NCBI RefSeq assembly: GCF_038561965.1 | Contig: NZ_CP139348.1 | Location: 3,410,001 to 3,474,000 of the forward strand | Length of the DNA: 64,000 nucleotides | Direction: 5' to 3' | Source: Stutzerimonas stutzeri | GTDB taxonomy: Bacteria > Pseudomonadota > Gammaproteobacteria > Pseudomonadales > Pseudomonadaceae | Part shown: one piece after another, positions 52,417 to 61,806 of the stretch | How the letters are laid out: each line of letters begins with the position of its first letter | How positions within the stretch are numbered: the stretch's first letter is position 1 | The notes under the pieces: model-generated | The model's input: only the letters and a program-made list of their open reading frames with translations | Database searches by the model: none | Told to the model about the DNA's origin: nothing | Made by a program: the position numbers and the translations under genes

Positions 52417-54920
52417 TGAGCCTTACCCGACGCCAATTCGCCAAAGCCAACGCTGCAGCCATCGCTGCAACCGTGGCCGGCATGCCGATCGCTTCAACCG
52501 CGAGCAATCTGGTTACCGAAGCCGATGCTACCAACCTGAAATGGGACAAGGCCCCCTGCCGCTTCTGCGGTACGGGCTGCGGCGTCATGGTGGCCACCCG
52601 CGAGAATCGCGTCGTGGCCACCCATGGCGATGTCAAAGCCGAAGTGAACCGCGGCATCAACTGCGTCAAGGGTTACTTCCTGTCAAAGATCATGTACGGG
52701 TCGGATCGCCTGACCCAACCGCTGCTGCGCATGAAGGACGGCAAGTTCGACAAGCAGGGCGAATTCCAGCCGGTCACTTGGGACCAGGCCTTCGACATCA
52801 TGGAAGAAAAGTACAAGGCGGCCCTGAAGAAGGGAGGCCCTGAAGCCATCGGCATGTTCGGTTCCGGGCAGTGGACGATCTGGGAGGGCTACGCTGCCAA
52901 CAAGCTGATGAAGGCCGGTTTCCGCTCGAACAACATCGACCCCAACGCGCGCCACTGCATGGCATCCGCGGCGTTCGGCTTCATGCGCACCTTCGGCATG
53001 GACGAGCCCATGGGTTGCTATGAGGACATCGAGGCGGCCGACGCCTTCGTGCTCTGGGGCTCGAACATGGCGGAGATGCACCCCGTGCTCTGGACCCGCG
53101 TGACGGACCGCCGCCTCAGTGCGCCGAACGTCAAGGTCGCGGTCATGTCGACCTTCGAGCATCGCAGCTTCGAGCTGGCCGACATCCCGATGATCTTCAA
53201 CCCACAGACCGACCTGGTGATCCTCAACTACATCGCCAACCACATCATCCAGAGCGGTGCGGTTAACAAAGACTTCATCGAGAAACACACCAAGTTCGCC
53301 AAAGGCGCGACGAACATCGGCTACGGTCTGCGCCCGACCGACCCGCTTGAACTCAAAGCCGAGAATGCTGCGGTGGCCAACACCTGGACCGACATCAGCT
53401 TCGAGGACTACGCCGAGTTCCTGAAAACCTACACGCTGGAATACGCCGTGAAGGAATCCGGGGTACCGGCCGAGCGGCTTCAGGCCCTGGCCGAGCTCTA
53501 CGCCGACCCGAAGGTCAAGGTCATGTCGTTCTGGACCATGGGCTTCAACCAGCACACCCGCGGTGTCTGGGCGAATAACATGATCTACAACATCCACCTG
53601 CTCACCGGAAAAATCAGCGAGCCGGGCAACAGCCCCTTTTCGCTCACCGGCCAGCCTTCGGCGTGCGGCACCGCGCGCGAGGTCGGTACTTTCTCCCATC
53701 GCCTGCCTGCGGACATGGCGGTCGCCAATCCCAAGCACCGCGCCATCGCCGAGAAGATCTGGAAACTGCCAGAAGGCACCATTCAGGAGAAGCCCGGCTT
53801 CCACGCCGTGGAGCAGAGCCGCAAGCTCAAGGACGGCGTACTGAAGGTCTACTGGACCCAGGTGACCAACAACATGCAGGCCGGTCCCAACGTCATGCAG
53901 GAAATCCTGCCGGGCTGGCGTAATCCGGAAACCTTCATCATCGTCTCGGACGTCTACCCTACCGTTTCGGCCCAGGCCGCCGACCTCATCCTCCCCAGCG
54001 CGATGTGGGTCGAAAAGGAAGGCGCCTACGGTAATGCGGAACGCCGGACCCAGTTCTGGCACCAGCTGGTCACCGCACCTGGCGAAGCGCGCTCCGATCT
54101 TTGGCAGTTGGTCGAATTCTCCAAGCGTTTCAACGTCGACGAGGTGTGGCCGGCCGAGCTGCTAAGCAAGTCACCGGAACTCAAGGGCAAAACCCTGTAC
54201 GACGTACTGTTCAAGAATGGCCAGGTCGACAAGTTCCCCAGTGACGAAATCACTGAGGGTTACGCGAACCACGAGGCCGAGGCCTTTGGTTTCTACTTGC
54301 AGAAAGGGCTGTTCGAGGAATACGCCGAGTTCGGTCGCGGCCATGCCCACGACCTCGCCTCGTTCGAGACCTACCACGAAACCCGCGGTTTGCGCTGGCC
54401 GGTGGTGGACGGCAAGGAAACCCAATGGCGCTACCGTGAAGGCTACGATCCTTATGTCGAAGCCGGCAGCGAGGTGCAGTTCTACGGCTACGGCGACAAG
54501 AAGGCGATCATCTTCGCCCTGCCCTACGACGTACCCGCCGAAGTACCGGATCAGGAATACCCGTTCTGGCTCAGCACTGGGCGGGTGCTTGAGCACTGGC
54601 ACACCGGCAGCATGACCCAGCGCGTCGACGAGCTACATCAAGCGGTGCCCGACGCGCTCGTCTACATGCATCCCGAGGATGCGCGAAAGCTCAATGCGCG
54701 CCGGGGCAGCGTGGTGAAGGTCATCAGCCGGCGCGGTGAGATGCAAGCGCGGGTGGAGACCCGTGGGCGCAACAAGCCACCGATGGGGCTGATCTTCGTG
54801 CCGTTCTTCGACGCCAACAAGCTGATCAACAAAGTCACCCTCGACGCCACCGACCCGATCTCCAAGCAGACCGATTACAAGAAATGCGCCGTGAAGATCG
54901 AAGTGGTCAGCATCGCCTGA
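52416..54920 (+). CDS. napA: Periplasmic nitrate reductase, catalytic subunit
   Basis: 834 aa molybdopterin-dependent reductase of nitrate to nitrite in the periplasm. The Tat signal (MSLTRRQFAKANAAAIA, twin Arg) is followed by the [4Fe-4S] motif PCRFCGTGCGV plus a fourth Cys in GINCVKGYF. The molybdenum Cys is in NARHCMASA. C-terminal cofactor-binding domain ends KKCAVKIEVVSIA. The ATG at 52416 overlaps the napD stop. ModABC in this window supplies molybdate. Confidence 0.97.
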   Translation: MSLTRRQFAKANAAAIAATVAGMPIASTASNLVTEADATNLKWDKAPCRFCGTGCGVMVATRENRVVATHGDVKAEVNRGINCVKGYFLSKIMYGSDRLTQPLLRMKDGKFDKQGEFQPVTWDQAFDIMEEKYKAALKKGGPEAIGMFGSGQWTIWEGYAANKLMKAGFRSNNIDPNARHCMASAAFGFMRTFGMDEPMGCYEDIEAADAFVLWGSNMAEMHPVLWTRVTDRRLSAPNVKVAVMSTFEHRSFELADIPMIFNPQTDLVILNYIANHIIQSGAVNKDFIEKHTKFAKGATNIGYGLRPTDPLELKAENAAVANTWTDISFEDYAEFLKTYTLEYAVKESGVPAERLQALAELYADPKVKVMSFWTMGFNQHTRGVWANNMIYNIHLLTGKISEPGNSPFSLTGQPSACGTAREVGTFSHRLPADMAVANPKHRAIAEKIWKLPEGTIQEKPGFHAVEQSRKLKDGVLKVYWTQVTNNMQAGPNVMQEILPGWRNPETFIIVSDVYPTVSAQAADLILPSAMWVEKEGAYGNAERRTQFWHQLVTAPGEARSDLWQLVEFSKRFNVDEVWPAELLSKSPELKGKTLYDVLFKNGQVDKFPSDEITEGYANHEAEAFGFYLQKGLFEEYAEFGRGHAHDLASFETYHETRGLRWPVVDGKETQWRYREGYDPYVEAGSEVQFYGYGDKKAIIFALPYDVPAEVPDQEYPFWLSTGRVLEHWHTGSMTQRVDELHQAVPDALVYMHPEDARKLNARRGSVVKVISRRGEMQARVETRGRNKPPMGLIFVPFFDANKLINKVTLDATDPISKQTDYKKCAVKIEVVSIA

Positions 54921-54931
54921 GGAGAACCGCC

Positions 54932-55420
54932 ATGAAATTTCGCCTACTGCCGCTGACCCTGCTCGCGGTGTTCGGACTGGCCATCGCCGCCGAAACCAAC
55001 TATCCGCTGGATGCACCGGCTCCGGACGGTCGCCGTCCGGGCGGGACCATCACCAAGGAATTCACCCCGCCGAAGCTGCATGACGAGGAAAACAAGGACA
55101 TCAGACGCGAGCGCAACTATCCGGAGCAACCGCCGACCATCCCGCACAGCATCCGTGGCTATCACGTCGACAAGAACGCCAACAAATGCCTGAGCTGCCA
55201 CAGCAGGGCCAACAGTGCACGCGCGCAGGCGCCCATGATCAGCATCACCCACTACACCGACCGCGATCACCAGACCCTGGCCGCTGTCGCACCGCGCCGC
55301 TACTTCTGTACGCAGTGCCACGTGCCACAGCACGATGTGAAGCCGCTGGTGGAAAACCGCTTCAAAAACATCGATGAGCTGCTGTATCGGGAAACCTCAC
55401 CATCCACTTCCGGAAACTGA
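54932..55420 (+). CDS. napB: Periplasmic nitrate reductase, diheme cytochrome c subunit
   Basis: 162 aa with a Sec signal (about 20 residues, ending LAIAAE). Two CxxCH heme sites, CLSCH and CTQCH, pass electrons from NapC to NapA. GAGGAG lies upstream of the ATG, 11 bases after napA. Confidence 0.96.
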   Translation: MKFRLLPLTLLAVFGLAIAAETNYPLDAPAPDGRRPGGTITKEFTPPKLHDEENKDIRRERNYPEQPPTIPHSIRGYHVDKNANKCLSCHSRANSARAQAPMISITHYTDRDHQTLAAVAPRRYFCTQCHVPQHDVKPLVENRFKNIDELLYRETSPSTSGN

Positions 55421-55430
55421 GGGGGCCTGA

Positions 55431-56027
55431 ATGAAGTCGATCAAGTCGTTTTTCAAACGCTACTGGGCCGTGCTACGGCGGCCTAGTGTTCACTACAGTC
55501 TGGGTGCGCTGACCCTTGGCGGGTTTATCGCGGGCATCATTTTCTGGGGTGGCTTCAACACTGCTCTGGAAGTGACCAATACCGAAGCCTTCTGCATCTC
55601 CTGTCACGAGATGGAAGACAACGTGTACATGGAAATCAAGGACACCATCCACTACAGCAACCGCTCGGGTGTCCGAGCAACCTGCCCGGACTGCCACGTG
55701 CCGCATAAGTGGACTGACAAGATCGCGCGCAAGATGCAGGCTTCTAAGGAAGTCTGGGGCACGATTTTCGGCACCATCAACACCCGTGAGAAGTTCCTCG
55801 ACAAGCGCCGAGAGCTGGCGGAACACGAGTGGGCACGGCTCAAGGCCAACGATTCACTCGAGTGCCGCAACTGCCATGACTTCGGCTACATGGATTTCAC
55901 ACGTCAGGGCAAGCGAGCGTCCGAGTTTCACTCCACTGCTCTGGCCAGCGGTGAGGCAACCTGTATTGATTGCCACAAAGGCATCGCGCACAAACTGCCG
56001 GACATGAGGGGCGTGCCAGGCTGGTAA
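55431..56027 (+). CDS. napC: Cytochrome c-type protein NapC (quinol dehydrogenase)
   Basis: 198 aa membrane-anchored tetraheme cytochrome (NapC/NirT family) that takes electrons from quinol. One N-terminal helix (LGALTLGGFIAGIIFWGG) and four CxxCH sites: CISCH, CPDCH, CRNCH and CIDCH. GGGGG precedes the ATG, 10 bases after napB. No napF, napG or napH lies here, so this is the napEDABC type. Confidence 0.96.
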   Translation: MKSIKSFFKRYWAVLRRPSVHYSLGALTLGGFIAGIIFWGGFNTALEVTNTEAFCISCHEMEDNVYMEIKDTIHYSNRSGVRATCPDCHVPHKWTDKIARKMQASKEVWGTIFGTINTREKFLDKRRELAEHEWARLKANDSLECRNCHDFGYMDFTRQGKRASEFHSTALASGEATCIDCHKGIAHKLPDMRGVPGW

Positions 56028-56104
56028 ATAAAGGAAGCGCTCGCCCGGTTCGCCGGACGAGCGCCATTCCATGCTCCACGGAGCAGGCAGCTGCTCAATA
56101 AAAA

Positions 56105-56131
56105 AGCCCCGGCCATTGGCCAGGGCTTTTT
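56105..56131. terminator. Terminator between napC and dcd
   Basis: Stem agccc/gggct with an inner ggcc/ggcc hairpin, A and T tracts on either side, so it can serve both convergent genes. Confidence 0.8.
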
Positions 56132-56152
56132 CGTCTCAGGCGCTGATGATCT

Positions 56153-56719
56153 TCAGGCCTTGGGCAACGTCACGCCCCGCTGCCCCTGATACTTGCCGCC
56201 GCGGTCGCGGTAGGACACTTCACACTCTTCATCGGACTCGAGGAACAGCATCTGCGCCACCCCTTCGTTGGCGTAGATCTTCGCTGGCAACGTTGTGGTG
56301 TTGGAAAACTCCAGGGTCACATGCCCTTCCCATTCCGGCTCCAGCGGCGTGACGTTGACGATGATGCCGCAGCGCGCGTAGGTGCTCTTGCCTAAGCAAA
56401 TGGTCAGCACGTTGCGCGGGATGCGGAAGTACTCGACGGTACGCGCCAAGGCAAAGGAGTTCGGCGGAATAATGCAGACGTCGCTCTTGACGTCGACGAA
56501 GCTCTTCTCGTCGAAGTTCTTCGGATCGACCGTCGCGGAGTTGATATTGGTGAACACCTTGAATTCATCGGCGCAGCGCACATCGTAGCCGTAGCTCGAG
56601 ACACCGTAGGAAATCAGCCGATCAGTACCTTCGGTGCGCACCTGGCGCTCGACGAAGGGTTCGATCATGCCGTGTTCCTGGGCCATGCGGCGAATCCACT
56701 TGTCCGATTTGATGCTCAT
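56153..56719 (-). CDS. dcd: dCTP deaminase
   Basis: 188 aa trimeric enzyme that converts dCTP to dUTP for thymidylate synthesis. Family motifs: SYGVSSYGYDVRCADEFKVF, VCIIPPNSFALARTVEYFRI, CLGKSTYARCGI and SNTTTLPAKIYANEGVAQML. Start ATG 56719 (MSIKSDKWIRRMA). Confidence 0.96.
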   Translation of the reverse strand: MSIKSDKWIRRMAQEHGMIEPFVERQVRTEGTDRLISYGVSSYGYDVRCADEFKVFTNINSATVDPKNFDEKSFVDVKSDVCIIPPNSFALARTVEYFRIPRNVLTICLGKSTYARCGIIVNVTPLEPEWEGHVTLEFSNTTTLPAKIYANEGVAQMLFLESDEECEVSYRDRGGKYQGQRGVTLPKA

Positions 56720-57048
56720 GGCTGGCGTCCTGATTAGTTGAATATGGCGTGCGAAGACGCGCATCTTACCGACCCTCGTGCGCGTGTTAAAGCATGGCCA
56801 CCATGCGCGACGCAGAGCTCTTCACACCCGAGCGATGCCACCTGGCGAAGAAATGCAAAATAAAGCTCGCTTTGCTCCAGAAAAAAGGTATTGTTACTGG
56901 GCTGCTGCTGCATGTGTCACCGTGAATCGCTACATGTTTAGATTTCGATCCAAATATCGATACGACTCCTATCTCCTTGCACACAGTGATGTTCGGACCT
57001 TTTCAGTCCGCACTTTATTTTTTAAAACTTGGTTCAAGGAGACATCAA
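56720..57048. other. Intergenic region containing the cold-shock gene leader
   Basis: About 330 bases between dcd and the cold-shock gene. No gene is supported. The AT-rich stretch 56880-57048 is the likely long 5' UTR typical of csp genes, with a cggac/gtccg hairpin near 56993-57011. Confidence 0.5.
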
Positions 57049-57258
57049 ATGTCCAATCGCCAAACCGGTACCGTTAAGTGGTTCAACGATGAGAAAGGCT
57101 TCGGCTTCATCACTCCGCAATCCGGTGACGACCTCTTCGTACACTTCCGCGCCATCCAAGGCGACGGTTTCAAGAGCCTGAAAGAAGGCCAGCAAGTTTC
57201 CTTCGTCGCTACCCGCGGCCAGAAGGGCATGCAAGCTGAGGAAGTTCAGGTTATCTAA
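57049..57258 (+). CDS. Cold-shock protein CspA-family
   Basis: 69 aa single CSD domain. RNP1 KGFGFIT and RNP2 LFVHFRAI are present, with flanking TGTVKWFNDE. It binds single-stranded RNA and DNA as an RNA chaperone. CAAGGAG precedes the ATG. It has a long AT-rich leader as in other csp genes, and a terminator directly after the stop. The exact paralogue (cspA/D) is not assigned. Confidence 0.95.
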   Translation: MSNRQTGTVKWFNDEKGFGFITPQSGDDLFVHFRAIQGDGFKSLKEGQQVSFVATRGQKGMQAEEVQVI

Positions 57259-57279
57259 CCTGAGTCTTCTCTGAAAAAG

Positions 57280-57302
57280 CCCCGCTTCGGCGGGGTTTTT
57301 TT
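57280..57302. terminator. Terminator after the cold-shock gene
   Basis: A 6-bp stem (ccccgc/gcgggg) with a UUCG loop and a T7 run, preceded by A5. It could also stop apbC from the opposite side. Confidence 0.9.
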
Positions 57303-57360
57303 ATGCCTGCGATTTATCGCCGGAGTCAGGCGGCGACGCTTAACGCCACCGCCCTACGGG

Positions 57361-58455
57361 TCAGTCCTCGGAAATCACGATCTTCGGCATCGACTGCGCG
57401 ATGATTTGCCCACTCTGGGCGATACGGGCACCGACGGTGCGCGCCACTTCCTGATAGATCATGGCGATCTGGCTTTCCGGATCGGCGATCACTGTCGGCT
57501 TGCCTGCATCCGCCTGGCTGCGGATCGCCATCGACAACGGCAGCGATGCCAGCAGATCGACGTTGTACTGCGCCGCCAGCTTTTCGCCACCGCCTTCGCC
57601 GAACAGATGCTCCGCATGGCCGCAATTGGAGCAGATATGGATGGCCATGTTCTCCACCACACCGAGCACCGGAATGTTCACCTTGCGGAACATCTCGACG
57701 CCCTTCTTCGCATCGAGCAGGGCCAGATCCTGCGGCGTGGTCACGATCACTGCGCCAGTCACTGGAACCTTCTGCGCCAGCGTCAGCTGGATGTCGCCAG
57801 TGCCCGGCGGCATGTCCACCACCAGGTAATCAAGATCGTTCCAGGCGGTCTGGGTAATCAACTGCAGCAGCGCGCCAGACACCATCGGCCCGCGCCAGAC
57901 CATCGGAGTCTTATCGTCAGACAGGAACGCCATCGACATGACCTGCACCCCGTGAGCCTCCAGCGGGATGAACGCCTTGCCATCGCGAATCTCTGGGCGA
58001 GTACCCTCGGCGATACCAAACATGATGCCCTGGCTCGGGCCGTAGATATCCGCATCCAGCACGCCAACCCGCGCGCCTTCACGCGCAAGCGCCAAAGCAA
58101 GGTTCGCGGCCGTGGTGGACTTGCCGACGCCACCTTTGCCGGATGCCACGGCAATGATGTTCTTCACATTCGCCAGAGCCGGCACCTGGTCCTGCGCCTT
58201 GTGTGCACGTACCAGGCAATCGACCTGCACATCGGCGCGGCTGACGCCTTCCAGCTGCTCGATCGCCATGGCCAGTAGCTGCGCCCATCCGCTGCGAAAC
58301 AGCCCGGCGGCGTAACCCAGCTCCAGCTGCACGCTGACTCGATCACCCTGTACCTCGATCGAACGCACGCAACCGGCGCTTACCGGATCCTGATTCAAAT
58401 GGGGATCGGTGTACTGACGCAGTACGGTTTCCACAGCTTCACGGGTGACGGACAT
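57361..58455 (-). CDS. apbC: Iron-sulfur cluster carrier ApbC/Mrp
   Basis: 364 aa P-loop ATPase that binds and delivers [4Fe-4S] clusters. A MIP18-like N-terminal domain (about residues 1-95) precedes the ATPase: IIAVASGKGGVGKSTTAANL (Walker A), VDMPPGTGDIQLTL, and the cluster-binding CSNCGHAEHLFG (CxxC). Transcribed away from metG. Confidence 0.94.
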   Translation of the reverse strand: MSVTREAVETVLRQYTDPHLNQDPVSAGCVRSIEVQGDRVSVQLELGYAAGLFRSGWAQLLAMAIEQLEGVSRADVQVDCLVRAHKAQDQVPALANVKNIIAVASGKGGVGKSTTAANLALALAREGARVGVLDADIYGPSQGIMFGIAEGTRPEIRDGKAFIPLEAHGVQVMSMAFLSDDKTPMVWRGPMVSGALLQLITQTAWNDLDYLVVDMPPGTGDIQLTLAQKVPVTGAVIVTTPQDLALLDAKKGVEMFRKVNIPVLGVVENMAIHICSNCGHAEHLFGEGGGEKLAAQYNVDLLASLPLSMAIRSQADAGKPTVIADPESQIAMIYQEVARTVGARIAQSGQIIAQSMPKIVISED

Positions 58456-58635
58456 GGTTACTCCTAGAAAGACCGAGCAAATCAGACAGGCATCTTACCC
58501 CGCCCGCGAGTTCCGAGCCCACCGATGGCCGGGCAACACGTGCTGCAGACGGCGATGGGGCAGCGCGGATGAAAAATACGCGCCGGACCTTTATAGTTGC
58601 AGACTTTCCTTCGCAATTCCGACTGCAGATTTCCC

Positions 58636-60681
58636 ATGTCCGAAGCTCGCCAGATTCTCGTTACCAGCGCCCTGCCCTACGCCAACGGTTCGATCCACCT
58701 CGGCCACATGCTCGAGTACATCCAGACCGACATGTGGGTGCGCTTCCAGAAGCTGCGCGGCAACCAGTGCATTTACGTCTGCGCCGACGACGCTCACGGC
58801 TCGGCGATCATGCTGCGCGCCGAAAAGGAAGGCATCACGCCCGAACAACTGATTGCCAACGTGCAGGCCGAGCACAGCGGTGACTTCGCTGACTTCCTGG
58901 TGGACTTCGATAACTTTCATTCCACCCATTCGGACGAAAACCGAGAGCTGGCCGAGCTTATCTATACCCGCCTGCGCGATGCTGGCCACATCGCCACGCG
59001 CTCGGTCACCCAGTACTTCGATCCGGAAAAGGGCATGTTCCTCGCCGACCGGTTCATCAAGGGCACCTGCCCGAAGTGCGCTGCCGAAGACCAGTACGGC
59101 GACAATTGCGAGAAATGCGGCGCCACCTATGAGCCGACCGAACTGAAAGACCCGCGCTCAGCGATCTCCGGCGCCACGCCGGTACTCAAGGACTCCAAGC
59201 ACTTCTTCTTCAAGCTGCCGGACTTCGAGGCCATGCTCAAGCAGTGGACCCGCGGCGGCGCGCTGCAGGAGTCGGTCGCCAACAAGATCGCCGAGTGGCT
59301 CGACGGCGGGCTGCAGGAATGGGATATCTCCCGCGACGCACCCTATTTCGGCTTCGAGATTCCGGGTGAGCCGGGCAAGTACTTCTACGTCTGGCTGGAT
59401 GCACCGATCGGCTACATGGCCAGCTTCGAGAACCTCTGCAAGCGCCGCCCGGAGCTGAGTTTCGATACATTCTGGAGCAAGGACTCCACCGCCGAGCTGT
59501 ATCACTTCATCGGTAAGGACATCATCAATTTCCACACCCTGTTCTGGCCAGCCATGCTCGAAGGCGCCGGCTTCCGCAAGCCGACCGCCGTCAATGTGCA
59601 CGGCTACCTGACTGTGAACGGGCAGAAGATGTCTAAGTCGCGCGGTACTTTCATCAAAGCACGCACCTATCTCGATCACCTGAACCCGGAATACCTGCGT
59701 TACTACTACGCGTCAAAACTAGGCCGCGGCGTTGACGACCTCGACCTGAACCTCGAAGACTTCGTGCAGAAGGTCAATTCCGACCTGGTCGGCAAGGTGG
59801 TCAATATCGCCAGTCGTTGCGCCGGTTTCATCCACAAGGGCAATGGCGGCGTGATGGTCGACGCCAACCCCGAGCCCGAGCTGTGGGCGGCGTTCCAGGA
59901 AACGGCGCCAAGCATCGCCGAGGCCTATGAAGCACGCGACTTCGCACGTGCGATGCGTGAAATCATGGGACTGGCCGACCGTGCCAATGCGTGGATCGCC
60001 GACAAGGCTCCCTGGGCTTTGAATAAAGTTGAAGGCAAGCAGGCCGAGGTGCAGCAAATCTGCGCCTTCGGCGTCAACCTGTTCCGCCAGCTAGTGATCT
60101 TCTTGAAGCCCGTGCTGCCGAACCTTGCCATCGCAGCCGAGCAGTTCCTGAATATCGATCCGCTGGGCTGGGAAGATCACCAGACATTGCTGGCCAACCA
60201 TCAGCTCAACGCCTTCACGCCGCTGATGACGCGCATCGAGCCGGCGAAGATCGAGGCCATGATCGAAGCATCCAAGGAAGACCTGGCCGCGCAGTCCACC
60301 GAAGCCGTCACTCCCGCAGGCAATGGCGAACTGATCAACGCGCCGCTCGCCGCGGAAATCAATTTCGATGCCTTCGCCGCGGTTGACCTGCGCATTGCGC
60401 TGATCGAGAAGGCCGAGTTCGTCGAAGGCGCCGACAAATTGCTGCACCTGACCCTGGATATAGGCGATGCCAAGCGCAACGTATTCTCCGGCATCAAGAG
60501 CGCCTATCCGGACCCAAGCAAACTGGAAGGTCGCCTGACTCTCTATGTCGCCAACCTGGCGCCGCGCAAGATGAAGTTCGGCATGTCCGAGGGCATGGTG
60601 CTGGCGGCTGGCCCTGGCGGTAGCGATATCTACCTGCTGAGCCCCGATAACGGCGCCAAGCCAGGCCAACGCGTCATGTAA
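58636..60681 (+). CDS. metG: Methionyl-tRNA synthetase
   Basis: 681 aa class I synthetase. The HIGH-like motif is ALPYANGSIHLGHMLEY and the KMSKS loop is KMSKSRGTFIKARTYL. Zn-binding knuckles: CPKCAAEDQYGDNCEKCG. The C-terminal tRNA-binding domain (about residues 580-681, FAAVDLRIALIEKAEFVEGA) also mediates dimerisation. Start ATG 58636. Divergent from apbC. Confidence 0.97.
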   Translation: MSEARQILVTSALPYANGSIHLGHMLEYIQTDMWVRFQKLRGNQCIYVCADDAHGSAIMLRAEKEGITPEQLIANVQAEHSGDFADFLVDFDNFHSTHSDENRELAELIYTRLRDAGHIATRSVTQYFDPEKGMFLADRFIKGTCPKCAAEDQYGDNCEKCGATYEPTELKDPRSAISGATPVLKDSKHFFFKLPDFEAMLKQWTRGGALQESVANKIAEWLDGGLQEWDISRDAPYFGFEIPGEPGKYFYVWLDAPIGYMASFENLCKRRPELSFDTFWSKDSTAELYHFIGKDIINFHTLFWPAMLEGAGFRKPTAVNVHGYLTVNGQKMSKSRGTFIKARTYLDHLNPEYLRYYYASKLGRGVDDLDLNLEDFVQKVNSDLVGKVVNIASRCAGFIHKGNGGVMVDANPEPELWAAFQETAPSIAEAYEARDFARAMREIMGLADRANAWIADKAPWALNKVEGKQAEVQQICAFGVNLFRQLVIFLKPVLPNLAIAAEQFLNIDPLGWEDHQTLLANHQLNAFTPLMTRIEPAKIEAMIEASKEDLAAQSTEAVTPAGNGELINAPLAAEINFDAFAAVDLRIALIEKAEFVEGADKLLHLTLDIGDAKRNVFSGIKSAYPDPSKLEGRLTLYVANLAPRKMKFGMSEGMVLAAGPGGSDIYLLSPDNGAKPGQRVM

Positions 60682-60682
60682 C

Positions 60683-60719
60683 CCTTCGCGAGCCGGATCA
60701 CTGATCCGGCTCGCGAAGG
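60683..60719 (+). repeat. Perfect 18-bp palindrome after metG
   Basis: An 18-base arm (60683-60700) is repeated exactly as its reverse complement at 60702-60719 with one base between. Directly downstream of the metG stop. It lacks a U tract, so it may be an unusual terminator, a cruciform or a protein-binding site. Confidence 0.8.
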
Positions 60720-60741
60720 CCGACGCCATTACGGAAACGCC

Positions 60742-60954
60742 ATGAGCGAGCCTGTCGAAGCTTCACGCTGCCCGCTCTGTGGCCAGCCCAATCAGTGCGG
60801 CGAGTGCGACCCTGCCGCATCCCAACCCTGCTGGTGCTTCACAACACCAATTCCAGCGCAGGCACTCGAGCGTATGCCCGCCGCACTCAGGAACCAAGTC
60901 TGCATCTGCCCCCGCTGCGCCCGTGGCGAATCCGGCACTCCAGATGCGCCTTGA
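60742..60954 (+). CDS. Cysteine-rich CWC-family protein
   Basis: 70 aa. Contains SRCPLCGQPNQCGECDP and QPCWCFTTPIP, the CWC motif, plus CICPRC near the C-terminus, giving nine Cys that could bind Zn. Members of this family commonly precede a pseudouridine synthase in pseudomonads. The role is not established. GGAAAC precedes ATG 60742. It overlaps the next gene by 11 bases. Confidence 0.85.
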   Translation: MSEPVEASRCPLCGQPNQCGECDPAASQPCWCFTTPIPAQALERMPAALRNQVCICPRCARGESGTPDAP

Positions 60955-61636
60955 TCGCTACCTCGCCAACCGCGCACGCCTGAGCCGACAGGACGTCCAA
61001 CGCCTGCTCGCAAAAGGCCGTGTGCAGGTGAATGGCGAAGCCTGCCAGATAATGGATCTGGAAATCCGCGTCTTCGATCGCATCGAGCTGAATGGAGAAT
61101 TGCTGCAGGCAGGGAAAGCGGCGGCCTACCTGATGCTGCACAAACCACCAGGCTGCGTGAGCGCCACCCAGGACATGACGCATCGCACCGTGCTGGACTT
61201 GATCGACGAACCGGACAAGCAAGACCTGCACATCGCCGGGCGCCTCGACTTCAACACCACCGGCCTCATGCTACTCACCAACGACGGCCAGTGGTCTCGC
61301 CGCCTGACCCAACCGACCAGCCTGCAGGGCAAGGTCTACCTGGTTGAAACCGAAGACGAGATTGATCCAGAGTGCGTCGAAGCCTTTGCCAAAGGCATGC
61401 ACTTTCGCTTCGAGAATCTCACCACCCTGCCCGCCGAGCTCGTATTGCTCGGCCCACACCGCGCCCGCCTGACCCTCCATGAGGGCCGCTACCATCAGGT
61501 CAAGCGCATGTTTGGCCGCTTCAACAACAAGGTCACCGCCCTGCATCGCGAAAGCATGGGCCCTCTAACGCTGGACGCGGCACTGTCGCCAGGCTGTTAT
61601 CGAGCACTAACAGAGCACGAAATCGCGCAAATCTGA
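60944..61636 (+). CDS. rsuA: 16S rRNA pseudouridine-516 synthase RsuA
   Basis: 230 aa, length as RsuA (231 aa in E. coli). The S4-like N-terminus MRLDRYLANRARLSRQDVQR precedes the catalytic domain: LMLHKPPGCVSATQDMTHRT, AGRLDFNTTGLMLLTNDGQW (catalytic Asp) and EGRYHQVKRMFGRFNNKVTA. The start ATG 60944 overlaps the CWC gene. Modifies U516 of 16S rRNA; close paralogues (RluB/E/F) act on 23S, but the recalled similarity is best to RsuA. Confidence 0.88.
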   Translation: MRLDRYLANRARLSRQDVQRLLAKGRVQVNGEACQIMDLEIRVFDRIELNGELLQAGKAAAYLMLHKPPGCVSATQDMTHRTVLDLIDEPDKQDLHIAGRLDFNTTGLMLLTNDGQWSRRLTQPTSLQGKVYLVETEDEIDPECVEAFAKGMHFRFENLTTLPAELVLLGPHRARLTLHEGRYHQVKRMFGRFNNKVTALHRESMGPLTLDAALSPGCYRALTEHEIAQI

Positions 61637-61716
61637 GGCCTTTTCGCCTGCCCGCCAGAAAAACCCGGTGCCGCCCTTCATTTCACCCAAGCCTTCTGGT
61701 AAAAAGGCACCCCTGC

Positions 61717-61790
61717 GCGGGCGTCGTATAATGGCATTACCTGAGCTTCCCAAGCTCATGACGAGGGTTCGATTCCCTTCGCCCGCTCCA
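61717..61790 (+). tRNA. tRNA-Gly (anticodon CCC), probable prophage attachment site
   Basis: 74 bases with encoded CCA. Acceptor GCGGGCG pairs with CGCCCGC. The anticodon stem-loop TGAGC-TTCCCAA-GCTCA gives CCC, which reads GGG codons. The T arm contains GGTTCGATTCC. An integrase gene begins 0.8 kb downstream and its element starts at the tRNA 3' end, so the 3' segment probably serves as the att core; the second att copy would be beyond the window. Confidence 0.95.
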
Positions 61791-61806
61791 GACACCTAAC
61801 GTTAAG

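Noticed and set aside
52683..54062. A 459-codon minus-strand frame opposite napA
   Set aside because: Antisense shadow of napA with no recognisable domain.
56778..57077. A 99-codon plus-strand frame overlapping the cold-shock gene leader
   Set aside because: Low-complexity content in a long AT-rich leader; it runs into the cold-shock gene in another frame and has no ribosome-binding site.
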